Shown: positions 50,870-63,715, numbered from the stretch's first letter. The stretch: 64,000 bases of DNA from Mytilus galloprovincialis (GCF_965363235.1 NC_134848.1:60474181-60538180), one strand, 5' to 3'. Numbers and translations: made by a program. The notes: a model not told the origin generated them from the letters alone.

Positions 50870-51110
50870 CTAACAAAAGGCACCAGGTTTAAAATTTAAT
50901 ACGCCAGAAGTGCGTTTCGTCCACACAAGACTTACTAGTGACGCCCAGATACAAAAGTTCGAAAGCCAAAACAAGTACAAAGTTGAACAACACTGAGGAC
51001 CAAAAATTCAAAAATGTTGTGCCAAATACGGCTAGGGTTTAACAAAATCGAAAAAATAAATAAAATAAAAAAAAAAAAAAAAATAAAAAAAATAAATAAA
51101 AAAAACCTGA
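50870..51110 (+). repeat. Dispersed mussel repeat R2 and A-rich tract
   Basis: GCGTTTCGTCCACACAAGAC, TTACTAGTGACGCCCAGATA, then a long A/AAAT run at 51055-51107. Confidence 0.75.
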
Positions 51111-51159
51111 CAAATTCGAACGTCGGGCATGACAAACCAAAGGAACGAATGAAAGACAA

Positions 51160-52427
51160 TCGTCATTTACCTGACTAAGTTAAGGAAATATCCGTAGAAA
51201 ATGATAGATAAAAAAGTTATATAGCCTTACTTCGCACACATATGACCGTTGTTAATAGTTCCGTTGTATTAAAATTTCCCCTTGTTATCTTGACCACTTT
51301 TGAAAATATTCAAGTCAAGATTCAATTATACTTCTTTTCAATTGTAAACCGAGTGTTTAATTAGCAATTTAATGCCATTTTGACACTTCTTTTTAAATAT
51401 TGTGTTGCTTTTAATTTGAATGTCCAAATAAGAGTTCATTCTGCTGGTAGCTTCCCGTTGCAGTTTATTCCTATGTATGTTTGTTAGATTTATGACATGG
51501 TTTAAAACGGCAACGCATATGATTGCGTGCATCTTAATCTGGTGTAATCAAATTTAAGGCTATGGAATGTGTTTTTATCGTTGCTGGTTTGTCTTTATTT
51601 GTCTTTATATGCATGTCGGATTAGTCGGCTGTGGTTGGTGAATTTGGTCTTATGTACTGTGCTGTTTTATTGTTGCTTCTTGGTATTCATTTTTATTTTT
51701 GTGAATATTTGATGCTAGTTTGGCAGAGATTCTAGAGTAAAGATATGTTCAAATTCTTTAACAAGCTTATATCAATATCGAAATCGTTACCATTAACGAA
51801 ACAAGGAGGTCGATGTATATCAATGTTATCTTGGCAAGAGATGTATGTAATCGGTAATTGATAAATTAAGAAAAAGAAATCACCTTACTTTTTTTTCTTT
51901 TGATCACATATCTTTTTACGTGTTTCGTTAAATAAACATCCTCCCACTTAAAAAGGGGTTTGCTCGATTCTGATGAAATTTTATTCAAAATACCATATTT
52001 GATGCACCATGTTTATAAAAGTTAGTCTCGAATTCACAACATGCGTTGGACATGCTATTTATTGCTGTTCATAAATAACGCAGATAACTTGGACATCAAG
52101 CCCGCCCCCTTGTTCTTGATGAAGGGAAATTTAGACGATCACATCAGATAAAAGTGTTATTTAATTGAGAACAACTTCTGATTAATGGTAATGAAAGACA
52201 GTGTTGGATCTTTGGTTTCCTCCTGTAGTTGTTTTTGTCTCATTTATGTACACGTATATTCAATATCATTTATTCATACTGTATACATATTGAGCACACG
52301 AATTTTTCTCGTTGAAATTGTAATAAAGACGATATTGAAATTTACTAAACTTATTTTCAAATACACCATGCTATTAAAATTAAAAAAAATGTATAATGAA
52401 ATATTTTGTAAAACGCCCAATATTAAC
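51160..52427. other. Intergenic, no gene seen
   Basis: 51640-51690 shares TACTGTGCTGTTTTATTGTT..CTTCTTGGTATTCA with 13898-13935. Otherwise unassigned. Confidence 0.35.
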
Positions 52428-52429
52428 TA

Positions 52430-52560
52430 CAGTCGACTCTCGTTATGTCGAAGTCAGCCGGACCACAGAAATATTTCGAGATACACATAGTTCGACTCAA
52501 ACGAACACCGGAAGTTCGACAATCTAAGGGACACAACTCTTGCTTGGCTTGGTAAAGCTA
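52430..52560 (+). mobile_element. Solo pogo/Tigger-like terminal inverted repeat
   Basis: TA followed by CAGTCGACTCTCGTTATGTC, then AGTTCGACTCAAACG and AGTTCGACAATCTAAGG. The CAGTCGACTCTCG start after TA is characteristic of pogo-like Tc1/mariner elements. The matching opposite end (..CGAGAGTCGACTGTA) was not found downstream. Confidence 0.55.
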
Positions 52561-53148
52561 AAATAAATCCAGGTGAATATGGCAAGGGGATCGATATTCT
52601 AGTATCAGATCGATGTATTTGTATGTCACAGTCTTTTAATTATTATTATGATGACATTATTTTTATTTATTCAATTCTTTCAATTAAAAAAAAAATCCTA
52701 TGGCTTTTCCAAGAGAGTAATTTCCAATTGATAGTTTCGTTGTTCAGGTCGGTTATAGCTGACAAAATTGATTATTCTCGGATACAAGAGATTTAAGAAA
52801 ATTTTGATTTCTATTCATTTTGTTTTATCTCACTCTTTCTTTTCAAAAGAAAATATAACAAGTTTAAAGACGCTGTTTGAGTAGTTTTTAGGTGATCATC
52901 AACGGAAGCCATAATCCTCACTTTTTACACACCCAAGCTCATTAGTGTAAATCACAAATTAATTGCTTTGTAAACATTTTAAATACTTTTTCATGAACAT
53001 GTACTTGAGTTTTCTTTCGTATGAACCCTATATTTCTAATGGGAATATCATTATCACTATATTTACTTTAATTCTTTCATCAACATGACTTTGTAATATC
53101 AGCATTGTTTATTAAATGCAAATAAAAAAAGTATTAACAAAAGTACTG
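52561..53148. other. No gene seen
   Basis: AT-rich; possibly the interior of the pogo-like element, but without coding capacity. Confidence 0.35.
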
Positions 53149-53233
53149 AACTCCAAGGTAATTCAAAAAGGGAAGTAACTCCAAGGTAATTCAAAAAGGG
53201 AAGTAACTCCAAGGTAATTCAAAAAAGGAAGTC
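53149..53233 (+). repeat. 28-bp tandem repeat, three copies
   Basis: AACTCCAAGGTAATTCAAAA plus AGGGAAGT repeated three times, the third copy with one change (AAAAAGGAAGT). Confidence 0.95.
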
Positions 53234-53331
53234 CATAAAAACTGACAAACTCAAACCAAACGTAGACTTCAATCAATGGAACGCATATAAAACAAAAGTC
53301 TTGACATGCATTTGCTGATGACAATAGATAT

Positions 53332-53464
53332 AGAATAACTAATCAAAGAATTCAAATAGAGAACAACATGCAACGATTGTCCGAACAACACATTATTTCA
53401 CGAGTGTTGTTCGGTCACGAGTTGCATATTTCTCGATATTTGAATTCTTTGATTAGTTATTCTT
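53332..53464. repeat. Near-perfect fold-back, ~60-bp arms
   Basis: The left arm AGAATAACTAATCAAAGAAT ..CCGAACAACAC (53332-53391) pairs with GTGTTGTTCGG.. ..ATTCTTTGATTAGTTATTCT (53404-53463) around a 12-base loop. Mismatches cluster in the middle of the arms. Probably a small fold-back MITE; a hairpin transcript is possible but nothing shows transcription. Confidence 0.85.
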
Positions 53465-53469
53465 TTTAT

Positions 53470-54335
53470 TAGATTGCCAAATGGCTTTTTTAATAAAATT
53501 AAAGTAGAAAATATAAGGAACTATATATTTGTTCTACGCATTCACAATTTGTTTTGATCCGACGTTATCGACGCCTTGACAACGCCTATTGTTGTATGAC
53601 GTGAGATGAGTGAAATAAACACGTTTAATCACATGTGAAATTATCGGTTTTTATTTCACTGGGAAATCAATGTAATTCGTTGCAACCAATGTAATAATGG
53701 GTTATACCTGGTTTTATAGCTACAGTACGTGCATTTCATCTTCACAAACATGTCAGACTTAAAGTGATCGGTCTGATCGGAAGGATAGGATGGAGGGACC
53801 TTTCTGACAGATTGAACTCTACTACGTCATATGTTGTACTCTTACAAATTACGCAATCGTAGTTTCGTTTCAATTCATTAAAATGATCCTGAATCTCGGG
53901 AAAATTTAAATCGCCTATGTACAGGAGCCCGACATTTTATTTTTAATCATTCAACAAAATTTTCTGATCCCAGATTGTTTTCGTTTATTTGGAAAGAAGT
54001 GAAACGTGCAGACAAATCTCAACTTTAAATTGCATTATAATTCCGTTTGCCAAAAGCATAAAGGCATTCTTTTATCAAACCCGATGAGTACTAATTGAAA
54101 ATGTATATCGCGATTGCTACAATCTAATAGAATTGTTCAAAACAATCAAAACATGCCAATTCGGTGGATGATTTTCAATAAAATTTAAAAATAATACAAA
54201 TGAAATATAAAGTATATTTTATCTGATAATTATCATAATGTATGGAGAACAATCCATAACGATGTACATAAAAAAATCATATAAAAAATTTGTTAATGCT
54301 TCCGTTTAAAAAGAGGAGATAATGTAAGTTTTTTT
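53470..54335. other. Intergenic, no gene seen
   Basis: No exon-like stretch or known repeat. Confidence 0.35.
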
Positions 54336-54339
54336 ATCC

Positions 54340-55035
54340 TTTTATTATTCATATTTCATAAAATTAAATTATATCACCAAGTATCATTAAAATGACTGAT
54401 TGAAAATGAAGGTACAATGATTTTAACAAAAATATGAGATATTTATAAATAATACGTAGCAGTTTTAGTATCTTTAAACTATCTTCATTACTCTTTATGA
54501 GAAAAAACATTCCTTATGTTAAAAAAAATATGCTTATACAAAATTATACTTCATGGTGTTGTATTAAAATGAGAAAATAAAAAATGTATAAAACTCTTCA
54601 CAAACACACACACAAATTTAAGTATCTTTACTTGTACATTTGCATACCCAAAGGTATTCAAAAATAGACTAATGGCAAATAATGGTACACGAATTAAAAT
54701 TAAAAAAAGAAGAAATATGTGTAATAATTGCTGACAAAGTTTTAGTTAGTTTTTCTATTACATTCATTATACTTTATGAAAAGCAACCATTCATGATGTA
54801 CAATTGTTACTAATCATGGTAATAACAAAGACAAGTTTATAATTTTTTTAAAAATGTAGAAATGATCGGACTTTTAAAAAACACAAAGTAAAACCAACTA
54901 AGTCTTTACCCGTATGTCATTCACATTTCATAACAAAATTTACACTACCAAATTCATTTGAAACAACTGATTGCAAATAATGGTACACAAAAAAAAAATG
55001 ACAATTTTATTAACAAAGAAGAAATGTCTGTAATA
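54340..55035. repeat. Degenerate ~270-300-bp tandem repeat, about 2.5 units
   Basis: The anchor (A)CAAATAATGGTACAC is at about 54674 and 54974, with a diverged version (GAAAATGAAGGTACAATG) at 54400. CATATTTCATAAAATT (54349) matches CACATTTCATAACAAAATT (54926), and AGAAGAAAT.TGTGTAATAA / AGAAGAAATGTCTGTAATAA recur at 54709 and 55017. Confidence 0.6.
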
Positions 55036-55229
55036 AATACCGACAGTATTGTAGTACCTCCACCCGAACCTGAGGCAGAAGTGTAACATTATAACATATA
55101 ATTATCTGTATTCTCCTAAAGAAAACAAAGAATTATCAAAGATCTGTCAACAGCATCAAAGTTTTGAATGAAGGCCATAAACATGACTAATACTAATTTA
55201 CAAATTGAATAGCCGGTGATGAAATATGA

Positions 55230-56949
55230 ACAAATGAGTGACAATGTGTAATACAAATTTAAAAAAAACAATAATAGCCACAATTGAACTTATTGTAGTT
55301 TTTATATTGATGTTTTGAAGCGTATAAATGCATTGTTTCCTTTTCGAAAGTACTTACAATGTGGAATTTGTATTATGATACAAAAATCAACATATCAATG
55401 CCAATAAGTTCAAATCAAATAAGGAAGAATTAAATTTAAAAAAACAAATGTAGTAAAAGGATTGTAAAGATTCAAACGCCGATATTTATAAAGTTAGTTC
55501 GTCGTACCTTCTGACCAAGTGCCTCTCTAAATATTCAATGAGAAGTCCTATTTGAATTGAGTTTATCGACCAGTTTGGAACCGTGTAATGAACTACCTAT
55601 ATTGAACAAGGTATGCACTCTTTGAATTAATTTGTGGTTCTGTGTACGTTTTTTTCTCACTTAATTCAAAAAGTGGTATCTCATTTCAATTGCTGCAGTG
55701 CAAGTCGCCTAATTGATGATTTTCAGAGACCATTTTTTTAAAGGTATTCGAGTTACAGAAGTTCAAACAGGCAGCAAAATGATAAATTGTTAAATCAGAT
55801 TGATTTCTCATAAAACAATGCAAAAATGATAATTAACATTATTTGTAACATAGAAAAAACAAAATCTCTTGCGTGAAATGAAACAGAAATAAACCTCATT
55901 TAAAATACAAGACCGATCATAGTGTTCGGCAGTACTGTGTTTCTAACTTATCAAAACAGTTCAAATTCAAATCAAGATTAAAAATCGAAATAACTGTGCT
56001 AAATAATAGCTATATCAAAAATATCATAACTTCAAAGTAAATTAAGAAGAAGTCTATAAAAACTGCAAAAAGTCAAACGTTATCTACAAATGGAATGCGT
56101 TAAAACAAATGTCATATTCCTGACTCGGTACAGAGCAACACACACAGACATGACCCACCTGCACCAGGAACACAAACTTATACAATGGAATGTATGCACA
56201 CCTATTCTCGTCAAAAATGGTATGAACAATGCAATGAAATAACAAACATTAATAAAATACTCTTTTAAGTATTCAATTTAGTATGTTTTGGTTTTCTTGT
56301 GCTGTGATTCACAGTTCGTTAATGCCTTCATCATTTTCATATATAAGCTTCTTTAAAGGGGCACTAGCTACGAGATACATAAAACAATTAAATTATGATT
56401 TTTTTGTTCAATGAAAGTGAAATTATAGTGAAATAATAATTCACTAATAGCAGCCAGTATGGTTTAATGTTGTAAAAATAAAATAAGAAACATTATAAAC
56501 GATGATGAATTATTCACTTGCAATTGAATAATTCGACCTCATTGAATCCGTATGCATGTGAACTTCAATTTTACCCATTAGGTAGTGATGAAATATGCAT
56601 GATTGATGCGTGTTAGACTATAAAAAGAAAAGAATGTCAACATTGAAAGTGAAACAAATGTAAATCATTCGATTGACCGATTCGATCCACAAAACATCAT
56701 TCTTATACAGGTAAAACCGAAAATTAACTTAATTTTAAACCTGAAAATTGAAATCAAACAGACATAGAAAATGTAAATCGCTTGTTTTAGACTTTTTGTA
56801 ATTTGGATAAATGTTTTACACTGTTATAAATCTAATATGAACATTTGAGTCAAATCGGTGAACATGAATTTGACAGCTAGTGCCAATTTAACTTTCAATC
56901 TGGCGAATTCGAAATAATATTTATTATATTTGGTCTGTCTTTATTACAG
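55230..56949. other. TLR 2 upstream region (probable 5' intron or promoter)
   Basis: No CDS. It aligns to 25650-27956 with many substitutions and indels. It ends in the acceptor CTTTATTACAG at 56948-56949, 12 bases before the ATG. Confidence 0.5.
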
Positions 56950-56961
56950 GTAATTCTTAAA

Positions 56962-59106
56962 ATGAGAATATACATCCTTTTTGTGTTTGCGCTTGGTTTC
57001 CTAAATATAAGCAAAGGTTATGTAATGCAGAAAGAATGCCACAAGAATTGTAAATGCACAATTAGGCGTTCAAAGAAACGTGAAGCTGTTTGTAATGGAA
57101 GAGGTTTGCATTACATTCCACAATTTCCAGATCAGATAATTTCTGTTATAATGAGTGGAACAAATTTGACGAATATTGAAAAAAATGGATTCAAGAATTT
57201 GACCTATATTAGACTGAAAGAATTAACATTAGATAACAATCTTATTACGTTTATTCATGAAGATGCTTTTGTCAATTTGAAATTTCTGGATAGTTTGCGT
57301 ATTTTTCAAGAAACAAATCTAGAGGTGAATGTAATAAAGGTATCCGTTGGGAAAATGAAAACAAGGAATCTCCGATCTTTATATTTTCAGAATAACAACT
57401 GGCCTTTCCTTCCAGTCGATATGTTTACAAGTTTTTCATACAGTGAAATACGAACTGTTAGAATTAATGGTAACAGTTTTTCTAAACTAAAGAGTGCGAC
57501 ATTTTCACCATTAAAAAAGTTGCAAAAGCTGTTTTTGAATAAAAATGAGATTGAACATATTGATTTAAAAGGCATTTCGAAGGATTTAGTAGATTTGCGT
57601 TTGAATGAAAATCTTCTCTCAAAGGTTCCGGAATGGTGTACGAAGGATAGCCGAGTTGTCAGTTTAGTCAACAAATTAGAAAGTTTAGATTTAAGCGATA
57701 ATAACATTGGGGACATTAGAATAAAAGCTTTTCTATGTTTGCCAAATTTGAAGAAGCTTTTACTCAATAGAATACCAATGAGGAGAATTCGGACAAATAT
57801 ATTCGCATTCCTCCCAGTTTTGTATTCTTTACAACTCTCGAAAATAGGGTTTCCTTTGCAAAAAATAGACGATTATGCGTTCAATAGTTCATCTCTTTCA
57901 AGTCTGCATATGGATGTTGCAAATTTCCATTTCGACCGGAATGAGTTTAATCCACAGACTATTTTTTCCTTGTCACCAAATCTAAGTTTTCTAAACTTAG
58001 ACCATAATTTTTTCCCTAGAAACGAAACAAAGATGCAACAAATATTTTCACCTTTAGTAAGGCTGAAAAATTTAATAATATCCTCAACCAGTCTTTTTAT
58101 TCTTCCAAAAAATGTTTTTCCGTTCTTAAAATCACTCGAAATATTGACCCTAAGCTCAAACAGATTGTCAGATTGGAATGATGGTAGTGAAATATTTCGG
58201 AATATGACGTCTCTTAGGAACCTCAACATGAAAGATAATTTCATCAAAATTATAAATAAAAAAACATTCCCTGCAGACGTACTCAGATCTTTAAAAGTTC
58301 TGGATTTGAGCTATAATTCGTTTGTATGCACTTGTGATCAACTATGGTTTACAGAATGGATTAAAACAACTAAAGTAAAGCTTCTCAGTTATCCAACGCT
58401 ATATAAATGTAGGTCACCACCAGCGCTTGATGGAACGTTACTTCAAAAGTATGTTAACTCGTCTAAGGAGTGTCCTCCATGGAATCCTATTTATACAATG
58501 GTGATAATCTTGTTATTGTCTGTTGCGGTATTAGCTGTGATATTTGCGATAATAATAAAGTGTCAAACAAACATTAAAAATTATTTATACCTATGGAGAA
58601 TCAATTACAACAGAAGAAAAGGTTATCTCCCCTTGCAAGATGCAGATGATTTCGAATATCATGCATTTGTTGTATATTGTGATGCAGATCGGCATTGGGT
58701 TCATCACAAGTTTCTAAAGAAACTAGAACAAGATGAAGGAATGAAACTTTGCATTCATCATAGAGATTTTGAAATCGGGGAATCAATTACTGCAAACATC
58801 AATAACTATCTAGAGAAATCATGGAAAGTGGTTGTTATTTTATCAAATGATTTTGCGAAAAGTGAATGGTGTCAATGGGAGGTTGATGTTGTTCAAGAGA
58901 GAAGACGACGGCATGGAAGGGATGTGTTTTTATTGATTATGCTTAAAAATATTGATTCTAAACATATGACGAATCAACTCAGAGCCCTTCTAGACAGTGC
59001 ATCAAGTCTGAAATATCCAATGGGCGTAGGCGAAGAACTGTTCTGGACGGCAGCAGTAGAAACACTAAGAAAGCCATTGGGGCATCCACCGACAGCACTG
59101 TTATGA
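56962..59106 (+). CDS. Toll-like receptor 2 (paralogue of TLR 1)
   Basis: 714 residues, collinear with TLR 1 without a single indel. By my count about 66 residues differ (roughly 91% identity), more than 60 of them before residue 540. The signal peptide core is FVFALGF instead of FVLTVCF. The LRRNT, LRRCT and TM positions are the same; the TIR differs at only three positions (two Q-to-H near residues 577-581, one Q-to-H at about 650) and is identical thereafter. Box 2 is RDFEIG as in TLR 1. Changes in the ectodomain often alter charge (for example RTIGIYG to RTVRING, REEF to RNEF), which fits divergence in ligand contact with shared signalling. Acceptor at 56949, polyadenylation signal at 59297. 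Ligand unknown. Confidence 0.93.
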   Translation: MRIYILFVFALGFLNISKGYVMQKECHKNCKCTIRRSKKREAVCNGRGLHYIPQFPDQIISVIMSGTNLTNIEKNGFKNLTYIRLKELTLDNNLITFIHEDAFVNLKFLDSLRIFQETNLEVNVIKVSVGKMKTRNLRSLYFQNNNWPFLPVDMFTSFSYSEIRTVRINGNSFSKLKSATFSPLKKLQKLFLNKNEIEHIDLKGISKDLVDLRLNENLLSKVPEWCTKDSRVVSLVNKLESLDLSDNNIGDIRIKAFLCLPNLKKLLLNRIPMRRIRTNIFAFLPVLYSLQLSKIGFPLQKIDDYAFNSSSLSSLHMDVANFHFDRNEFNPQTIFSLSPNLSFLNLDHNFFPRNETKMQQIFSPLVRLKNLIISSTSLFILPKNVFPFLKSLEILTLSSNRLSDWNDGSEIFRNMTSLRNLNMKDNFIKIINKKTFPADVLRSLKVLDLSYNSFVCTCDQLWFTEWIKTTKVKLLSYPTLYKCRSPPALDGTLLQKYVNSSKECPPWNPIYTMVIILLLSVAVLAVIFAIIIKCQTNIKNYLYLWRINYNRRKGYLPLQDADDFEYHAFVVYCDADRHWVHHKFLKKLEQDEGMKLCIHHRDFEIGESITANINNYLEKSWKVVVILSNDFAKSEWCQWEVDVVQERRRRHGRDVFLLIMLKNIDSKHMTNQLRALLDSASSLKYPMGVGEELFWTAAVETLRKPLGHPPTALL

Positions 59107-59296
59107 TAACTGTAATAAATTTAAACATGAAATTTTAGAAAATGGTTCACAACTGTGTTAAACTGTTATTTCTTAATATGAGCATTTAAAAAAGTATTTG
59201 ATAGTTATTGGATTAACGATTAAATTCAAATGCATTATGTATATGTGTCATTGGTTATGAAGATTTCTTCATGAAATAATATTCATTGAAATGGTA

Positions 59297-59302
59297 AATA
59301 AA
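59297..59302 (+). terminator. Polyadenylation signal of TLR 2
   Basis: AATAAA 190 bases after the stop codon, as in TLR 1. Confidence 0.6.
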
Positions 59303-59509
59303 AACATGTATAATTACAAATATATCTTTTATTAAACAATGTATTTAAAACAAAAATGAAATAAGCTTTATTATTTTCCATACGGTGACCCATTGTTGCT
59401 AACTTCTATGTCAATCGGAGGACTTACCTTGTTTGTGTTGGATACATAAGCTTCACAAATTTCCGTACAAACAAGGTACATTGCCGGCTCACCTGCATGT
59501 TCGACTAAA

Positions 59510-60535
59510 AAAATTGTCCATTAATTGAACACAAAATTCTGTCCGTAGTGAAAGAGGGTCTTCAGAAATACGGTGAAACTGTTTACTTGCGTAGTGGTAT
59601 TAACCATATGTGGATTCTCAAAAACTCTAAAGAACTTCTGGATAATTTTAAATCTCGATCTTTTTTCTGAAATTAGTTCTGTCAAAAAAATTTCAACTCT
59701 GTATATCACCATTCCCCATGAGAAATTGAAAAATCGTCTAAAAGAAATAATCCACAATGCATTCAACATAAAAATGGTAGCATACGCTATAAATTTATTA
59801 CTTTGGGATACCATAAGGCATATTTTGTAAATAGTGAACAAAAAGGTAAAACATGTTACACCGAGGAACAAGTGATCAGTATGCTGGAGTTTCTGATTGA
59901 CAATATATTTGTTGAATTTGGAGGTAGACTTTTTCAACAAATTGTCGGCATTTCTATGGGAACGAACTATGCGCCTCTTCTTGACGACCTCTTTTTATTT
60001 TGATATGAGTCGGAGTTCCTTCAGACACTTGTCAAAAACAAGTGTATAAGATCAAGGAAGCCAGGTCATTTAATTTCACATTCAGATATAATGATGATGT
60101 TCTTTCCATTAACAATCCGAACTTTTATGATTGGGTTCCATTAATATATTCCCCAGAACTAGAAACAACAGACACGGCTTCCTCCGCCTAATTTTTAGAC
60201 TTATACCTCGAATTTCACATACACGGTCATCTCAGTACTAGAATCTATGACAAACGAGACAATTTTAATTTTGAAATTATCAATTTCCCCCACCTTAGTA
60301 GCAATATATCAACTTCACCTGCATATGGGATATACATTTCCCAACTTGTTCGGTATTCAGGAGCTTGCAGCTCATACTAAGACTTTGTTAAACGTCACCA
60401 GTGTCTGAGCAGAAAGTTAATGAACCAGGAGTATGTCAAAGAACGTCTCGTTCTTTTTCTAAAAAAGTTCATCGGAAGATACCAAGACCTTGTTGATAAC
60501 TTCACAAATAATACACGATGGTCTTGAAGTATAGA
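59510..60535 (+). pseudogene. Bivalve-type reverse transcriptase relic, copy in duplication B
   Basis: Same insertion and same stop after LFLF as 30520-31545. One additional indel near 59760 (GCATTCAAC for GCTTTTCAAC) breaks the frame after IIHNAF, so it is slightly more damaged than copy A. Confidence 0.75.
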
Positions 60536-60645
60536 TTATGTGTACTGACGTTGTTTATCATCGTAATAACGTGTTATAGTATTTCTTTATTTGTTTTTTT
60601 AATATTAATTTTACTGATTAGTCTATTTTTGGAGATATCCATTTG

Positions 60646-60921
60646 ACGTGACTCTGTACTTATACATCCCGTCATTGTGTTATTGTGCTATGGTACATTT
60701 TTGTATTCTTGTCTTTCATGTTTGCTGATATGCTTTGTCTATATGCCTTTTTGTGTTTCTTTGTTACATACCACTTGGCTCTGTACTTATACATCCCGTC
60801 ATTGTGTTATTGTGCTATGGTAAATTTTTGTATTCTTGTCTTTCATTTTTGCTAAAGTGCTTTGTCTATATGCCTTTTTGTGTTTCTTTGTTACATATGA
60901 CGTGGCTCTGTACTTTTTTTT
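60646..60921 (+). repeat. ~126-bp tandem duplication in the RT 3' tail, copy B
   Basis: Matches 31655-31930 base for base as far as I can read. Confidence 0.85.
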
Positions 60922-61020
60922 ACTGATTTTGCCGTTTGATTAGGGACTTTCCGTTTTGGGTTTTTTTCGGAGTTTGGTATTTTTGTGATTTAACTTTTTT
61001 GCAATCTTACAACATCTTCT

Positions 61021-61256
61021 TCTGTCCCCCGCGTAACGCGTTGCGGAGGACATGGAAATACCGGGCGTCCGTGTGTCTGTCCGTCCGGTCTTGTGAGCGC
61101 TCTCACAGGTACAATTCTTGCCAGATTTGTATAAAACTTTTACTACAGGTTAATATCAGCAATATCTCGGACAAGTTCTGTAATAGCGGACAATCGACTT
61201 TTCTGAAAAGAATTATGCCCCTTTGAATTATAAAGTATGTGCAACGCGGGGGACAT
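61021..61256. mobile_element. Short TIR element with CCCCCGCG ends, copy B
   Basis: Counterpart of 32030-32265. Confidence 0.55.
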
Positions 61257-62917
61257 TGGAACTCTGTGCTTTTATTGATATTTTTTAAAGCATTCGAAGA
61301 ATATTCTATTAATATTTCCAAGTCGCGTTGAGCTACACGTTGATGCTACATAATGTTAAATTGATCTTTGATGATTCTTTTGACAGTTGATAATTTAGAT
61401 CTATTTTATAATTTCTGTTTTCCTATTTCATGTTTTAACAAATACCAGTTAATCGTTTGTTTATCTTCCGGTCCCTGCAGCCAAATTTATTTCATTTTAA
61501 TTTATCTAAAAAAATTTCAAACCTTTCATCCGGTCGTTCTACCGTACACAACCTAAATATTGCATTAATTATTCATTTGTTTTCGTCTTTAATATGCATA
61601 CTATATTTACCGTCAGACGTAAGGCAAGCAAAAATCAATCAAATAATGTATATTATCAAGTTCTATATCATTAGGAGAATAGATGTTTACTTTTAAATAA
61701 TAACAAAAAATCTACTTGTTGCATATTTGTAACAATATTTCGTTGGGAATTGTTTTATTGATACAACGAAATCGGTATCGACCGTTTTAATATTACAAAA
61801 GAATAATCCATTTTCTTTCCACGTACGGATATCATTTTTAAAATAAAAGCCGCTTTCACGCGATTAAAGTTAGAGACAAAACCAATGAGAAAACGTAATG
61901 CATACAGTAAACCATATGAGTCTCTGGATGCATAAGATAGTTAATCATTTTAATTTCATGAGACTGTTGTCTCATATACCTGCATGACTAACCGTTAAAA
62001 AAGGCGGATGATACCAATGAAACATTAAAAACTTAAACAGAAGAAAAACTGACTATCCCATGAAAAAAAAAAACCCAAAAAAAACAACCAAAAAAGTCAT
62101 CAATACTCTGTATAAAACTACAAACTGACCAACACGAGCCCCACCAAAAACCGGGATGAACTCTGGAGCTCCGGAAGGTGAGCAATTTCTGCTTCACATG
62201 TGGCACCGGTCATCTTGATGGTGTAAGTAAAAATCAACCCATGATAAGTTTGTAAGTTGTAAGTTGTATACATGAATGTCAGACAGCAACGGATTTGTCG
62301 TATAAGGGAATTACATTCACAAAGAAAAAAACGGAATATTAAATTTTAATTTCTCGACCGACGCAATTTATATACATGTATAGCTTTAAAGTTGATTATT
62401 CGTTTGAAAGACATGCTCTTACATTTATAACTTGAGAGTTTTTCCTACGAGATAAGTGTGTACATGTACATTTGTTCCGGTGAATATTTGTTTTATTAGT
62501 AAAAGTACCCTTTTTAAAAACCTGTTGTATTGCAGGGTATGGTGCTCGTTCTATGTCGATGCAATATAACGTGTCTGCGTGCTTGTTGTATGTGCCCTTC
62601 TATTTTATAATGGTTTTGGTATTTGCTGCTTATAATAGAACTGCATATTCATAATTGTTGTCTTTGGTTAATTGTTGATTATTTAGTACACAATATGAGC
62701 ACATTTTATATTGTTCTATTCTTTACAATCAACATGTTTGTTTTTATATTCGTTCATACATATTTCTAACATTCATTACTCTATCTCTTTCTCCTCATTG
62801 TTTGAATCGTTAATAATATGTACATTGTGAATTCAACCAAATAAAAAATCAGTTCGACATCCAATATCGTAACAGTTGTTTTCCAAAACCTCCTCAATAA
62901 AAAGACAACTCAAAATA
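61257..62917. other. No gene seen; R3 fragment at 62115-62215
   Basis: Counterpart of 32266-33925, with only scattered single-base differences. Confidence 0.45.
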
Positions 62918-62922
62918 TCCTG

Positions 62923-63603
62923 CAATTTTGTAATTTAGTTAAGTTGATTAATATAATGAATATTGATATACAAAAAGTAATGTCCTGTCAAAATATGGAA
63001 CAAGTTAACAAACTAAAGACTTGGATTAAGAATATTACAAGTAAATTTTATTCAGAACTACTGGAAAATAAAATTAACAGTTTGAACGAAAATAGCAAAC
63101 TTTTTCTTTACAAAAATATTAAAGTCAAACAAGACCAAGAATTTTATCTAAAATATCACAATTTTGAAACTAGACGTTTATTTACAAAAATTTGAATTAG
63201 TGACCATAATTTGCTCATTGAGAAGGGCAGATATCTAAAAATACCTCGAGACAATAGAACATGTCCAACTTGTAAAACCTTAGAAGACGAAAATCACTTT
63301 CTCCTCCACTGTCAAATTAATAATGTTTTACGTATAAAACTTTTTAGTGACAGGGCAATAGATAATCCTATGTTTTCAAATCTATCTGATACTGAAAAAC
63401 TAGTAGTCCTACTAAATCTTTCTAATATAAACCAAGTGAAAAAACAGGTTCCTTTAGAGCTGAGGACAGGGGACTCTTAGTTAGTTCTACTTGTATATAT
63501 ATAGATATGTGTGTGTTCAACTCAGTTATTTTATTGTTGTTGTTACTTTTGTTTATGTCACACGTATAATGTTACGTATATGACAAATAAAGATTATTAT
63601 TAA
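62923..63603 (+). pseudogene. Non-LTR retrotransposon 3' end, copy B
   Basis: Counterpart of 33930-34612. A one-base deletion in the run after GTG (GTGAAAAAACAGG against GTGAAAAAAACAGG in copy A) shifts the frame and ends it at 63480. Confidence 0.75.
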
Positions 63604-63715
63604 GAATTTTTAGAACCAGAAAACAAAAACATGACAAAAGCATAAAAACAACAAAATCATGGTGTCGAGCTTTTCTACTGTTTTGTAGCTAGTACAAAAT
63701 ATTTTACTATTTCAG

